From NCBI RefSeq assembly GCF_900111275.1, contig NZ_FOGR01000005.1, forward strand, positions 248,001 through 312,000: DNA of 64,000 nt, in the 5' to 3' direction. The stretch is from Rhizobium sp. NFR03. GTDB lineage: Bacteria > Pseudomonadota > Alphaproteobacteria > Rhizobiales > Rhizobiaceae. How positions within the stretch are numbered: position 1 is the first letter of the stretch; each line of letters starts with the position of its first letter. A model generated the notes under the pieces. It was not told the origin of the DNA. It saw only the letters and a program-made list of their open reading frames with translations, and made no database searches. Positions 63,833-64,000 of this stretch are shown here, piece after piece. A program made the translations under genes and the position numbers.

Positions 63833-64000
63833 CGGAATGCCTCCATGCCGTCACAGGGCCGCGCGGTTCAACGCGTGCCGTCTTTTGAACGATGTTGATC
63901 AAACCGTGCCCGTTATCAAGTGGCAGGCATTATAATTTATATCCAGCGACGATATGACCCGTGTACGGAAGCGGTCATTTCAAGAGCGAGGCTCGACTTT
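63833..64000. other. Right-end intergenic DNA
   Basis: AT-rich 168 bases probably holding the promoter of the minus-strand MHS transporter. No gene is seen before the window ends. Confidence 0.5.

Overview
This window is a typical alphaproteobacterial chromosome segment, most likely from a Rhizobiaceae member (Rhizobium/Agrobacterium/Ensifer/Shinella-like). The genus cannot be fixed from sequence alone. The evidence is high GC with strong third-position bias, the sqdBDC sulfolipid genes, the tolQRAB-pal-ybgF-tilS-ftsH-glmM order, serC-serA behind a structured leader, a sciP/ctrA/chpT cell-cycle block, an rluD-rpoH pair, and rhizobial palindromic intergenic repeats. There is no CRISPR array, insertion sequence or prophage.

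Layout. 1-6.4 kb: the tail of a GGDEF protein, a luciferase-like oxidoreductase, ruvC-ruvA-[vapB-vapC]-ruvB with a toxin-antitoxin pair inside the Holliday-junction operon, then a phosphoesterase, a NUDIX hydrolase and two small genes. 6.4-9.4 kb: sqdB-sqdD-sqdC on the minus strand. 9.6-22.9 kb: the envelope block (ybgC, a glycosyltransferase, tolQRAB, pal, ybgF, tilS, ftsH, glmM). 23-25.7 kb: two Omp25-like barrel proteins and two small genes. 25.9-31.3 kb: serC-serA, a DMT permease, purA. 31.4-39.5 kb: a large bitopic Pro/Glu-rich protein, a Cys-cluster protein, tandem small paralogues, a third barrel protein, a lipoprotein hydrolase and a DUF4105 protein. 39.7-42 kb: tRNA-Met(CAU), mnmA, a LuxR-type regulator.

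42.6-47.1 kb: a compact cell-cycle block: sciP (CtrA antagonist), a FliJ-like gene, ctrA, a divergent receiver, chpT (phosphotransferase to CtrA) and eipA-like (DUF1134). TTAA-N7-TTAA motifs of the CtrA type occur upstream of sciP, eipA, tolQ, pal and both Omp25-like genes, so much of the envelope half of the window may belong to the CtrA regulon. 47-53 kb: a coiled-coil protein, a TrmH-type methyltransferase, rluD, rpoH and small genes.

53.3-63.8 kb: an accessory catabolic locus. It holds a cytosine-deaminase-like amidohydrolase with a changed substrate-pocket residue, an NtaA/DszA-type flavin monooxygenase with a flavin reductase, and a GlcD-type FAD oxidase. These face a polar-amino-acid-type ABC transporter, a divergent HutC-like GntR regulator with a palindrome over the transporter promoter, and an MHS-type symporter. 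Together they look like an uptake and oxidation/deamination pathway for an unidentified, probably nitrogenous, compound. This is the best candidate for an undescribed system here.
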